From NCBI GenBank assembly GCA_004369085.1, contig ML210322.1, forward strand, positions 1-64,000: a stretch of DNA of 64,000 bases, given 5' to 3'. This document shows, piece by piece, positions 33,470 to 44,971 of this stretch (its first letter is position 1; every line of letters starts with the position of its first letter). Source of the DNA: Coprinopsis marcescibilis. Lineage: Eukaryota; Basidiomycota; Agaricomycetes; Agaricales; Psathyrellaceae. Under the pieces are notes generated by a model. The model did no database searches. It was not told where the DNA came from and worked only from the letters and a program-made list of their open reading frames with translations. Both the position numbers and the translations under genes were made by a program.

Positions 33470-34183
33470 TCACTCAGCGTCTTCGAGAAGGAGAGCCTTG
33501 GCCTGAGCAGCCTCCACGGCGTTTACGAACCTGTGATATCGTCAGTCAGCGCAGTACATCGGAAATACAGCTTCGAGCTCACGGGAGGGGGATAAGCTTG
33601 AGGTCGCCCTTGAAGGCCTTGCCCAAGATCTTGACCTCGAAGTAGAGCCAGAGCCACCCGCTCTTGGTGTAGAACCTGAGGAGACCGCTGATAGGTCCGA
33701 GGCTGATCTTAATCTCCACTCCGTTCGCAATGTTTCCGGTGACGCATCCCAACTTGATCTCAGGGATGAGGGGAATCTTGACGTAAGCACAGATAGAGAC
33801 ATTCTTGTTGGATGCATCGAAGCAGGCCTTGAACTGAGGAGGGAAGAATGTCAGGAAATGTTAGCGGGTGCCAGACCGACAAATGAAGTTGCATTGTGCA
33901 TGTACCTTAAAGGTAGCTGGGCCAATTGGAAGAGCAATGTCGTAGCAAGCGTCGGCGGCATCTACGTCTCCGTAGACGGGACTGACGCGGACAGCGTAGA
34001 CGTGATATTCTTGATTACCAGTGCGCTCAGAAGGGCGCTCGATGCGATGGTGATGATCGAGCCACTGCTCGAGCTCGGTGTCTAGGTAAGTCCAAGTCAG
34101 CGCTTTGAGTTGGATTGTTCGCCAGTGTCCTACTCACTCTCGTGCTCGGTGAAGCGAGTTTCAACAACGGCGAGGGAAGACAT
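33470..34183 (-). CDS. Small protein of unknown function with biased codon use
   Basis: Four exons, 34183-34138, 34081-33906, 33833-33583 and 33530-33470, total 534 nt and 177 residues. The protein begins MSSLAVVETRFTEHEN and has HVYAVRVSPVYGDVDAADACYDIALPIG. The core is VSICAYVKIPLIPEIKLGCVTGNIANGVEIKISLGPISG followed by WLWLYFEVKIL, an alternation typical of a beta-sandwich. The C-terminus is FVNAVEAAQAKALLLEDAE. There is no signal peptide. Codons strongly favour C-ending and CTC/AAG forms, which suggests high expression. I do not recognise the family; a cytosolic beta-sheet protein is the limit of what can be said. Confidence 0.75.
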
Positions 34184-34276
34184 GATAACTGAGTTTTCAA
34201 AGCGGTTGAGAGGAGTAGCTGAGTAGATAGACGACTGGAGTGAGCTGTCTGAGGAGATTCTCCAACATTTTTGTCC

Positions 34277-34284
34277 CTTTTATA
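34277..34284 (-). promoter_or_regulatory. TATA box of the small unknown gene
   Basis: Read on the minus strand this is TATAAAAG, about 95 bases before the start codon. It fits the high-expression codon bias of the gene. Confidence 0.5.
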
Positions 34285-35498
34285 CGAGTAGAGAGTACCC
34301 ACAACCGTTATTCGCGCAGGATTACTCAACGCTTTAACTCTGACTTACAAGTTCATCATTCATTTTCACTCTGCATTGAGGTCAAGAAGATCCACCGCCA
34401 TTGTACCGGGGATTCTTTCGTTCCGGATTTAAACGTACAGCGACACGCGACAGACACACTGGAAGAATGAACGTTAATGAACCTCAGAGATTCACGCCTT
34501 AATACCAAATTCGTACTTTTCATAGGCTGAATCTCATGTTTTGTATCACGCTGTGCTACGCTAGGACAATGCGAAGAGTACAGTGTGTCTGGGGTATCGA
34601 GGGTAGATCGGCGACGATGTTGGATAGTATATTTTCGCCCGAAGTGTACCGATAGTTTATCGGATTAAAATTACCATTGTACGATGCGGGGTAGAGCGAT
34701 TGCCGTTGCCTCCTTTAGATATTCTAATAATGGAATTAGAAACGCTTCGAAATTCTATAGATGCTCCCATCTGTTTTAGCGCGGGCGGCGTTGCAGCCGT
34801 GTAAACTTGGATTCGAAATTGCTTGCATTCTTGGAATCATCCGTTTTCGGATTCGACGTGAGAAGGTCTCTTGTATAGACAGACTGAAGAGAGTCAGCTC
34901 AACATCTGCGCCACGGGCCACAGCGGAAATGATTCCCGAGGTGCTTCATCGCTAGCCAGTTCAGTATCTATATTGCTTCTGATATTTCAAGGGTCACACT
35001 ACAACGAGTTGTAGTTACATGGAACTCTTCACGTAAAGCTTTTTCCACTAGATTTGAAGTAGCCAGAGACAACCAGAGACGGTACCGGTTTAAATGGTCG
35101 CAGGATGAATGGCCAATAACGTGGTTTCTTATCTTATCTTATCTTTATATCTTATCGTGCATCGTCTCATCTTATCAGCATTTGGCGATTGACTTGCAAA
35201 TCAATCAGCAAAGCTACATCCGAGTCAGCGACATGAGCATGACTCTCCTTCCATTGCCCAGGAGTCTAGAACAGGGTCAGGAGAACGCTTTATAAAAAGA
35301 CAGCCTGGGCTGGTGGACCCAGCAATCCGGATTCCGTCGTTCCAGATGCAAACTTTCCTCCAACAGCAATCATTGAGCGGCATCCGGCAAGGTTGAAGAC
35401 CGGACAATATGTATCTAGGGAAGGTTCTATTTTTCCCTGCATTTGCCAAAAACCGTAGCTCCCTACATGGCTACTCTGTGCAGTGGTGATAAGTGGGA
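34285..35498. other. Intergenic sequence with TTATC pentamer repeats
   Basis: No gene is supported. Near 35119-35180 there is a run of TTATC pentamers (CTTATCTTATCTTATC and interrupted copies). It resembles the tails of the SINE-like family but lacks the ACAGCCAC block nearby. Confidence 0.5.
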
Positions 35499-36028
35499 CT
35501 ATTTGTACCCAGAACCTTGAACGTCGTCTTCGCAGAACGGGATACACGGTGTCGTGAAACAGTTGAAAGTAGGGAGGTTTGCACACGGTCTGCAGGTGGC
35601 AATGCCTACGATTCTCGAGTCAATGATGTTCAAGATGAGTGTGCAGGGCCTTGACTCTCACCAGAGCTGTCGGAAAGATTGGTCACACAATGGATTGGGA
35701 TAGCCCCTTCTTCCGTGGGCCTGTTGAAGGGCTTGATGCGTGACTAGTCCAACAAGCGTATTAAATTGCACGTACTGCTGGCAGGGACTGGGTCCGAAGT
35801 CCGGTCCTCCACCTGCCATGAGACGATCTATTGTGAGTACCATGACCATCATATGGCCTAGGCATGAACCGAGCTTCAACTTTCAAATCACAGCTTACAT
35901 TGACCACCAAGGGCAACAGCTTCTTGCTCTTCAGCATTTTGGCGAGCCACTGAAACGCTCGCGCAGGAAGTAATCATTGTCATCAGTATGACACATATAA
36001 AGGCGGCCAAATGAGTGAACGGGCGCAT
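35499..36028 (-). CDS. Small secreted cysteine-rich protein
   Basis: Four exons, 36028-35899, 35827-35776, 35720-35662 and 35605-35499, total 348 nt and 115 residues. A signal peptide (MRPFTHLAAFICVILMTMIT) precedes a mature chain with seven Cys, in GPSPCQQ, IPIHCVT, IATCRPCA, TFNCFTTPC and IPFCEDD. The spacing in the second half is C-x2-C-x7-C-x4-C-x3-C. All three introns have GT-AG ends and the frame stays open to a TAG at 35499. I do not recognise a family. It has the size and composition of fungal effector-type secreted proteins. Other frames over the last exon are also open, so the model needs transcript support; the Cys-rich frame was preferred because it follows the splice phases. Confidence 0.6.
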
Positions 36029-36107
36029 AGTGAAGGCCTTGCGGTGGGAAGGACGCGGGGTTGTAAAGGGAAGTGAAGTGTGTCCCGGCTCGTAGTCATG
36101 ACCTGAC

Positions 36108-36114
36108 CTTTATA
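36108..36114 (-). promoter_or_regulatory. TATA box of the small Cys-rich gene
   Basis: Read on the minus strand this is TATAAAG, 80 bases before the start codon. Confidence 0.45.
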
Positions 36115-37299
36115 TCGCGAATTCGTTACTCGGACCGACCCTGAAACGACCCTAGGTGCATTGGCACCTCGGAGATAAACAAGTTGAGCAGAATAAGAAG
36201 AGATGTCATCACTGAAGTTTGTATACCGCTGGTATGGATCGGACGGTTCGGACCCGAGAGAATATCCATTAAAGTGCACGGTCGCCGGGAACCTTTACTG
36301 TCGCCGACCTAAAGTTTATAAAGTGCCTAGACTTTATAAACGTTGTCCTGGCATCCCGTCATAGAGCTGAGCTTAGAAAACTGTGCAGTCTCAAAGTATT
36401 CGGCGGGATGAACTCAACACGCCTTTTTTGCGAACTTTGAATTCAAACTGAGGGCAGGACACCTTCAACAAAAACTTATAAACTCTGCGTATTCACCGAC
36501 TTGCGACCACCGGCACGGCCATTCCAAGGGCAGCTCTTTAGCTATTGGTCTAAAACTTGTCTCATACATACTGTAATCATTTCGCAATGTACCCTGAGCA
36601 GCCGGTGGGGATAGAACGACAGGAAGGTCTGCAAAAAGACGGGACAAGAAAATCTGGGTCGGTGATAGTACATGGTAGTAACCCTAGCCCCAAATTTCCG
36701 AACAATAATATTGTTGCTATCCCTTTTTTGCACATTGAGAGATATGGTAAAAATTACGGTGCTATTTGCTCATTGTTCTTGAACAAAAGAGGACGCACAT
36801 ATGCCGCGAATTTGTGTTCCCGTTTCATTCAAAGACTTTTTGCATAATCTATGATAGGGATATTCCCTTAAGTGTCAGTGCCGACTAGGTATTTCAGAGG
36901 TTGGATTCAGTGGTTTGGTTCGAATATTAATAGCATCTCCCTTCCCGAACCCTCTGCAGCGATGATATCTTCTCTTTTCTCCTGTCTACATCTCTGATAA
37001 TCGTTCCTGACGACTTATACCTAGCAGGAGCACTCATACGCAAGAGCTATTACTATCATGAAGGTTCATACAATCGCAGATATTCAAGTTGATGAATACA
37101 GGCTTTGTTTGACGGCCATGGGGTCAACAAACATTGTGGAGTACAGGCCGGGAAATTCAATCAATTTAGTCTGAGTGATGAGTGATGAGCGCTGAGCATC
37201 CACTTGACCCCTGCCATCTTACTACATGCATTCTCCCAACGACGCAGATGTTATGCTCCTGAAAAGTACATTCTCCTTTCGGAGCTTATTGTTCCAACT
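36115..37299. other. Intergenic sequence, no gene seen
   Basis: No coding segment is supported. Two copies of TTTATAAA/CTTTATAAAC lie near 36310-36340. Confidence 0.4.
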
Positions 37300-37533
37300 C
37301 AGGTTTCTTTCTACTACTAGATCTATATCTGGAATGCGATTCCAGTGCGGTCGCCCAGCAGCTTCCCTCAAACATTGAGCTTGAGTTCCGCGGTCTAGAT
37401 GGAAAGGAGGGCGAGACATTGTTCACTTTCATCAACGACCGGCAGGATAATCGCTGGAAGCTTGCAGATACAATCGAAATGTGAGTGACTCTTATACTAG
37501 TAACGGCCTCTAGTAGATGAAGTCCTCACACCG
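37300..37533 (+). other. Coding-like block duplicated at 44060
   Basis: One frame reads QQLPSNIELEFRGLDGKEGETLFTFINDRQDNRWKLADTIEM. A diverged copy lies at about 44070-44210, ahead of the TPR-CHAT relic. It may be an upstream exon of the TPR-CHAT gene or a separate fragment duplicated with it. Confidence 0.4.
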
Positions 37534-40500
37534 ATGAAACCTACTAGCCCAGCCGATTTGGAGGAAGTAGTGGTTACTCCCAAGCTCGACAACTTACAGA
37601 TTAGATCTGTGAAGTTAGGCTTCCCCGAAGCGAGAGATACTGAGTTGCATATCGGCAGTATGTCCCGCGCCCACACTCGCTATCTATTCCGATCTGACCC
37701 GTCCAGAAAACTCGGATTGCAGGCAAGCCATGGTGGTAGCCGGTCTGGCTCTGTTCTGGCAGCAAGATACGACGAAGATACAAAGCTTATCCCTATCTAC
37801 AGGACTTGAGGAGACGTCAAAGGGACATTATACCCGTTTTCAAAAAGAGGAGGACATCGGTGCTCTTGATGACGCGATCACAGCGATGAGGGCAGCCACT
37901 GAGGCCTCACCGGCTGGTATAACCCAGTTGCCTCTGCGAGTTACCCTGCTCGCGTCATTTCTCGAATGTCGTTTTGAGTGTATGGGATCGTCCTCCGAAC
38001 TCAATGAGGCTATAAACGCCCATCACCATGCGCTCTCTCTCTCGTCTCGACGGACCATCCAGACCGCCCATTATATCTCAGTAATCTGGGAGGCTCACTT
38101 GAGTCTCGCTTTCAGCATACGAGAAGCATCGCTGACATCGAATACGCAATTCAAGCCCAACGAGAGGGAGTTCTCCTCGCGCGCAAAGGTCACCCCGAGC
38201 TTCCTCGTTATCTCACCAATCTCGGACTATCGCTTGAATCTCGATATCTTCTCACGGGGGAGCAATCCGACATTGATGAAGCAGTCACAGCTCAGCGAGA
38301 AGCGGTAGATATGACGCCAGTCAATGACGAAAGCCTCGCTGCCCGGCTCAGCAGTCTCGGGAACTCTCTCCTTGCTCGATTTGGGCACGAAGGGCACATC
38401 CAAGACGTTGACGAGGCAATTGAGCTTCACCGCAAAGCCATTTCAGCTACTCCTCCCGACTACGCCACCATACCTGCACACTTCAACAACCTTGGAAACA
38501 CGCTTTCCATTCGCTTCGAACGAAAGGGTCAACTCTCTGACCTTACAGACGCCATCGCCAGACAGCAAGAAGCGGTTTCCAATACAATCGGTGATGATCC
38601 TGACCTCCCCTCCCGACTCAGCAACCTCGGGAGCTCGCTATCTGTGCGCTACGAGCATACAGGGCAAATTTCCGATCTTGACGACGCTATCAAGGTCCAG
38701 AGAGAAGCTGCGTCCATCGAGAGTGCAGACCTTCCTGCATATTTAAACAATCTTGGAGTATCACTGAGGTTACGTTTCGAGTGCACCGGAAGCGACCAGG
38801 ATCTCGATAGTTCCATTGAAGCCCACCGGAAGGCGGTCATGCTCACACCTCCTCCCCACTCTGACCGCCCAGCGTTCCTCAGCAACCTCGGGATTGGATT
38901 GAGGACTCGATTCGAGCGGAAGGGGGACCTTGCCAGCATCGACGAAGCTAAAGCTGTCCAAATCGAGGCGGTCTCACTCACGCCAGCTGGTCACAAGTCT
39001 CTCCCTATCCGCCTCTCTAACCTCGGGAACTCCCTCGGAATTCGATTCCAGCGTACCGGGGACCTGACAGACATTGACGAAGCGATCAAAGTGCAGCAAG
39101 ATGCGGCGGCCCTTCTCGCAGGCAAGGGACATACACTTCTGTCACGTTCCCTTAACAACTTGGGAAACTCGTACCGGATCCGGTTCAAGACCACCGGAAA
39201 CCCTTGTGACATCGAGTGTGCAATCAAGCAACAAAAAGAAGCAATTTTGACGATACCAAGAGAGCACGCCGACCGCGCCGGGTATCTCAACAATCTTGGA
39301 ATCTCGCTGAAGATACATGGGGACAGCTCAGATAATCCAGAGTATGTGGAAAAGGCCATCGAAGCGCAGCGTGAGGCAGTGGTTCTCCTCCCCCTCGATC
39401 ATCCCGAGTTACCAGGTTACCTCACCAATCTCGGAAACTCCCTCCTCCACAGCTTCAATTACAGCAAGAGTCTCGATGATATCGACGAAGCCATTGGCGT
39501 GCACCAGAGGGCAGTGTCGCTCACTGTACTTGGTCATGCTCAGCTTCCTCCCCGCCTCAACAACCTCTCGAGATCCTTCATAGCACGACATCACCAGTAT
39601 GGAAAGAAAGGGGACCTTCTCGATGCTATATCCAACTACAGGACCAGCGCCAAATGTCACACCGGCTCCCCATCTGTGCGGCTAATAGCTGCTAGTGAAT
39701 GGGCCTCGCTGTCGCACTCGCTGGATCCCGCCGCATCCAACACGCTGGAGGGTTCGAGGCTGCTGTACGTCTTATTTCCGTTGTCGCAGGGCTCGAACAT
39801 ACTCTCGAACGCCGACATGCTCAGCTGTTAGGGATCTCAGGACTGACACTTCAGGCGGCAGGTGCAGCTTGCATGGCCGGATCCACGGGAAAAGCGTTGG
39901 AGTGGCTCGCACAAGGTCGCTGCCTAGTTTGGAGCCAGTTAAATCACCTTAGAGTTCCTCTCGACGACCTTCGAGTATCTCGTCCAGATCTTGCAGAGAA
40001 AGTCTCGGATGTCGCAAGGGCACTTGAAGAAGCCGGTACTCGAGCACCCACAGTTGCGAGGTCTACCCTGGTCGAGTCACAGCTGGCAGAAAAGGCGTCT
40101 CGGGCGAATGAAGCCGTCACACATACCAGGCTAAGTCAGGATTGGGACCAGCTTCTTGTTGAAGTGCGAGGTCTTCCAGGGTTCGAGAACTTTCTTCAAC
40201 CGACCCCATACGTCGACTTGCTGAAGTCTCTTCCAGAGGATGGTCGGGTTGTAATAACATCACCCGAGTTGGAGGATGAACTGGGGGAAGAACAGTATCG
40301 CAAAGCCCGGGGTGTCGTCAAATCACGGACAAAGAATGCCACGAAGGACATCTTGGCGGAATTGTGGGGCAGAGTCGTACACCCAATATTCGATGCGCTG
40401 TCTATTTCAGGAAGTCTACGACCATTCTGTTTGACTCGAGGGACTCACACCCTTTGACTAGCCATCCTCAGAGAATCTTCCGCGAGTTTGGTGGTGTGCC

Positions 40501-41286
40501 ACAGGGCCTCTAGCTTTCCTCCCACTTCATGCGGCTGGGATATACGGAACCAGCGAGAAATTGACTGTTAGTGACTATGCTATATCATCATATGTCCCAA
40601 CCGTCACTGCCCTTTCCGATCGCGTCAAGAGAAAGCATGCAGCGACCAACAAGGTCTCTGGAGTATTCCTTGTGTGTCAATCAAACGCCCCCGGCCTGTC
40701 CCGTATTCCAGGAACAACGAGAGAAGCCCGGTTGATCGAAGATCTCGCGACGAAGAACAACATCCCTGCATCATTGCTAGAAAAGGACGAAGTGACTGTC
40801 GCTGCTGCGCTGGAGAACATGAACAGGTACACGAGCATACACCTTGTATGTCACGCAGCGCAGGACGCGGACGAGCCTCTTCGAAGTGGGTTCTTCCTCC
40901 ATGATGGAAGACTAGATCTATCGACAATACTCAAACAAAACATGGCGCATGCGGACTTGGCCTTCCTCTCAGCATGTCAGACGAGCACCGGCGAGGAGAA
41001 GCTGTCTGAGGAAGCGGTTCATTTGGCTGCAGGGATGCTGGCAGCGGGTTATCGTGGAGTTGTAGCAACCATGTGGTCAATTGGGGACAAGAATGTTCCT
41101 GAATTGGCAAAGAGCTTCTATGCGAACCTTTTCTCAGCGCTGAATTATGGAGGCGGAAGGGGGGGCTTCGATGGCTCGCGAGCGGCAGGCGCTTTGCACG
41201 ATGCTGTCCGGAAGCTGAGAGGGAGGATCGGGGACTCGGACAAGTCGCTTCTGTCTTGGGTTCCTTATGTACATTTTGGACTTTGA
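37534..41286 (+). pseudogene. TPR-CHAT (caspase-like) protein gene with two frameshifts
   Basis: From about 37800 the translation shows GLEETSKGHYTRF, then roughly ten tetratricopeptide-type repeats of the form LxNLGxSLxxRFExxGxxxDIDEAIxxQxxAV. A GLEHTLERRHAQLLGISGL region and a C-terminal CHAT domain follow. A 58-nt intron (40414-40471) joins FDALSISG to KNLPRVWWCATGPLAFLPLHAAG. The CHAT dyad is present: His in HLVCHAAQD (codon 40852) and Cys in AFLSACQTSTG (codon 40975). CHAT domains are separase/caspase-like proteases, and the TPRs would sense partners. Two one-base losses break the frame, near 38032-38052 in a CT run and near 39741-39765. The usual segment between GRVVI and the ELxxELW helix is much shortened. 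The N-terminus is uncertain. Without these breaks it would be a normal member of a family that is large in Agaricomycetes. Confidence 0.75.
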
Positions 41287-42472
41287 GTACCGTTACAAGG
41301 AAAGCACTTGAGTGGCCAGCATTATACAAAGGTTGGATCGTACAATCAAACCTCTTCCTCCATCTTCACATATCAAACTGCACTGTTCACGAGCGTTTTT
41401 CTCAGATATACCCACCCACCCTTTTCCCTGTAACACTGCGAGTAGCCCAACCTTGCCTCATACAAACAATAACAACTTTTTTCGCAGAGGCAGACTAACC
41501 TGGTTATCCGTCACTCCGCCGCCTAGTACCTTCCTCATAAGCTCAGGTTGACAGAGTACAAAGTGCTAACGACAAGCTGTTTGGCCGCAAAATGAATATT
41601 CCAGGCCACGGATTGGTGCAGGAACATAAGCTCCTATCTGACAGCGGTCCCAAAGCAAGGCTTCTTGCCGGAATTGCTACGCTGAGGCGCGCTTATTCGT
41701 GACCAAGCTCACTGGTCACCTTCCACATTGCTCCGTAACTGAGCTGTTTGCGGGTGGAGATTCGGAACGTACTGGTGGCTGGTGCGGGTACAAAGGCATT
41801 ACATCGGGTTTTGTGCTTTGAGTTCTCCTGGTGCTCTTCGGCCAGGAAGTCACCACGAGTCCATCTCCTACTGACTATCTTACTTTCAGGTTCAGTTTCG
41901 ATTCCATAGCCTCTGCACCGCCTTGATTTATATTCTGTGAAGGTGAGGCATGACAAGGACGACAGCGGTCATACTGAGTGTCATTACTTGTGGACTTGGA
42001 GGTCATGAGGATACCAAGAGCTATCATGCATCAATCGAAGTCCCTACATTGGCAGAATGTGGCCTCAGAGGTACATAAATGCATGCACTTATTGTTTGAT
42101 GTAATCGAGAAACTCTCATGAAGCGTGCCACTAGAGTGTTTTTGGCTATTTTTGGGACTCGGATGTCACAGACCCTTGAGGCGCTGGCTGATCCTACTAC
42201 TTAAGGCTAGCCTTACAAAACGCCAAGACCCCGCTGCCAAAGGCTTTTAGGCGAAAGTCAAATTTTGACATGCCTTGTGAAGTTCATAATCACCGCCGAG
42301 TCACCTTGGCCATTATAATACATATTGCACATTATTACCCCAAGGACGCCTCTGTCACAATCGTGGAGATACTTATATTCATTACTGATACAATCCGTCT
42401 GACACTCTCTCCATTCTCATTTCCATCTGTGGTTGCTCAACGAGTCCATCCCCCCGTGCTCTCCCTGGAGAA
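41287..42472. other. Intergenic sequence, no gene seen
   Basis: No coding segment is supported on either strand between the TPR-CHAT gene and the lectin-like gene. Confidence 0.4.
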
Positions 42473-43797
42473 ATGTCATATCCTGTTTGGTTTATTGTCG
42501 ACGATAGCGACAGTAGCATCATATACAACGGCGATTGGACTATCGAAAAAGGAAGTTTCGGCGATCGAAACATTGGAGGCAAAGTGTACCAAGGATCCCA
42601 ACACGCGGCCACGGGGAACGCTGGGCTGTCGTTCACGTTTCGAGGTGAATACTTGAGTATTTGAGCTGGGAGAGATGACCAAGTATCTCATAGGGACGGG
42701 CATATCTATTCGTGGCACCTGGAAGGTTCACAGTGAACCTTTCCTTGTTAAATGTACCCTAGACAAGGTCGAAATTGACCGGTTTAAGCCCTGGAATCCC
42801 TCCCTGGATACAAACTGGATCACTCTGTGCGCTCATCATGGGGCCACTCCAGGACTGCACACCTTAGACGTGTCCGTGCTAAGGGCACCCGAGACATTTC
42901 TAGTGGATTCCATCGCGTATTTGTCAGGCAATGAAACCGACCAGTCTTACGCGCCATCGAAGTCTCTCATATTTTCCGCCAGTGACGCTGTGTCACTCTT
43001 CTACGGACCGGGTATCGGTTGGGGCAGAGGGGTAGGGCGTGATAGAGGCGATATATGGGCTGAAACAAGCGGGGCGGGCTGCATCGTCCAATTTAATGGT
43101 GAGTAGGTATACCGGGAATCATGACCATTGACTAAACAAGGCGGCTTGTGCATAGGAACGAGGATTTCCTGGTACGGTTCTCTGTACAGGAATTTTTCAT
43201 CCAATCCTGCAATGGGGACCTATTCCATCAATGGCCAACCACCCATTGCCTTCAACATATCTGGGTTTTTGGCTGCCGACGAGAGGCCATCTGAATGGGG
43301 CCCGGCTGCATATAAAGAATTCAATCATATGTTCTTCCAGACACCGGAGCTGGCGAGCGGCTCCCATGTAATGGAAGTCATATACCATGGCTCTCTACGC
43401 GAGGCCCCGCTGGTTCTTAATCACCTGCTGATTGAAAACGACAGTCCCCCTCCTCGGGAATCCATGCCTGTGGCAGCAATAGCTGGCGGGGTGGTGGGGG
43501 GGGCTCGCATTCATTGGTATTCTTATCTCCATCGTGTTCTTCCTCTGCATCCGCAGAAAACGAAACCTGACAGTCCGTCCAATTTCCGTCAATCAGAAGA
43601 ACGTGAACGACTATCTGGAGTCATACCGGGTCACTTCGGTAGATTGGTCAACTCCCATCGGTTCCCCTTCGGTAGGCCAACCCCCTACTCCCGGGCCCTT
43701 CAGCAGCCACTCCTCATTCCCTATACTCCCTTCGACAGAGCGCCGGCCAGATTCGATGTCGACAGCAGTCTATCCCAATTTACCAGAGCCGAGTTAA
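42473..43797 (+). pseudogene. Lectin-like single-pass membrane protein with a frameshift at a G8 run
   Basis: Exons 42473-42644, 42694-43098 and 43156-43797 total 1219 nt, one more than a multiple of three. The first domain begins FIVDDSDSSIIYNGDWT and includes GLSFTFRGTGISIRGTW. A second, similar domain has GTRISWYGSLYRNFSS, GTYSINGQPPIAFN and SGSHVMEVIYHG. A membrane segment (GLAFIGILISIVFFLC) is followed by a basic stop-transfer IRRKR and a Ser/Pro-rich cytoplasmic tail. This architecture is common in Agaricomycetes and its ligands are unknown. Eight G at 43496-43503 shift the frame by one just before the membrane segment; seven G would restore 405 residues. It is listed as broken, but a homopolymer sequencing error is equally likely. 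There is no N-terminal signal peptide in this model, so an upstream exon may be missing. Confidence 0.7.
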
Positions 43798-44059
43798 GCG
43801 TAATGTCACTTCATACGGAGAGCCCTACTGTGTATCAATGTTTTCAAAGAGAAAGAGTCAGAGATAAACGCTATTCAGTATTAGTACGCAGGCCATCGAA
43901 TACCTTGTGTGTATGTGCAACAGTCAATTATGATACGATTGTCATGCGTTACGATGGCGGTCAGCTGTCCTGGTTCCTCTCTGCTTCTGACAAGCACGTA
44001 TGTCTTTCGGATCTTGTTTCTCAATATCAATATAGTTCCGACTAAGGTTCTAAATCTTT

Positions 44060-44755
44060 CTAGATCTATTTTTGGAGTCTCATTGAGATGCAATCGCCCA
44101 GCGGCTGCCCTCGAAGATTCAGTTTGATTTCCGCGGTAAGGACAAAAGGCAGAAGGAGACAGCGTTCATTCAGATTGATAATCGGCAGGAGAATCGCTCG
44201 AAGCTTATGGGTGCCGGCCTATGCACTCGGTCTATGTACTCTGAGACACGTCTGATTCGTTGATAGAACTTAGACTGCGGGTAAGGCACGGTGCGAACCG
44301 ATCTGGCCCGATCTCAAGCCTAGAGGAGACGTCAACAGGACACTACTCCCCTTTTCAGAAGATGAAGACATCGGCGCTTTTGATGACGCAATCACGACGA
44401 TGCGGACAGCCACTGAGGCCTCACCGGTTGGTACTACTTACTATTGGAGTAGTATACAGGGACAGTCCAGAGTCCAGGCGCGGCGTAGTCGAGGGGGAAG
44501 ATGTGTGTATTGTCCGGCATCTCCACAGCCCCCTGCCAGTAATATCGCCTCGATTATATCGACGAAGCCATTGACCTACACTTCCAGAGAGCAGTTTCAC
44601 TTACTGTTTGATGCCACGCTTCCTCCCCGCTTCAACACTCCATCTCAGAAGAACGACATCCCTGTGTCAGTGCAAGACAAGGACTATGCGACTACGCGAC
44701 GGTCGCTGCTGCGCTGGAGAGCCCAGCCTCTTCGGAGTGGGTTCTTCCTCCATGA
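44060..44755 (+). pseudogene. Decayed, internally deleted TPR-CHAT relic
   Basis: Blocks match the gene at 37.3-41.3 kb in the same order. The 5' block with NNRQENRSKL and GLEETSTGHYSPF (44070-44430) matches 37300-37920. ACGAAGCCATTGACCTACAC to CTTCCTCCCCGC (about 44560-44640) matches 39480-39560. GAACGACATCCCTGTG to GGTTCTTCCTCCATGATGG (about 44650-44757) matches the CHAT region at 40755-40905. About 2.8 kb of intervening TPR and CHAT sequence is missing and the frame is repeatedly broken. A SINE-like element begins exactly where the CHAT match stops. Confidence 0.8.
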
Positions 44756-44922
44756 TGGAGTAGTCCGTGAGGACACTCCAGCCACGGCCACGGCCACTGG
44801 CTGGCTGGGCTGCCTCGCTCGTCGAGCTGCAAGGCGATGGGCAGAGGCAAAGGGTTATCTATTTCAGTCGCGGCGGACCGCGCTAAGTATCCTGGGTGGC
44901 ACATTCTCGATCTAATCTGATC
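44756..44922 (+). repeat. SINE-like repeat, copy 1
   Basis: It begins GGAGTAGTCCGTGAGGACAC, contains GTCGAGCTGCAAGGCGATGG and CAGTCGCGGCGGA, and ends CGATCTAATCTGATC. The same three blocks in the same order occur at 57779-57925. It is inserted into the TPR-CHAT relic and ends 50 bases before the initiator tRNA gene. Confidence 0.75.
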
Positions 44923-44971
44923 GGGCGGGGCTGACGGTAACCCATCGCCGCCCTGGGACATCAAATTTAAC

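Noticed and set aside
35225..35586. Longer minus-strand frames overlapping the last exon of the small Cys-rich gene
   Set aside because: Splice phases from the signal-peptide exon lead into the Cys-rich frame ending at 35499, not into these frames.
43496..43503. G8 tract as a programmed frameshift or phase-variable switch
   Set aside because: Nothing in the sequence supports a slippery signal or structure. A simple indel or sequencing error is the plainer explanation.
44750..44785. TGATGG and GTCCGTGAGGAC looked like the core and stem II of a hammerhead ribozyme
   Set aside because: The required CTGATGA and GAAA core pieces are not in place, and the copy at 57779 lacks the GTGA loop. It is a short hairpin in the repeat.
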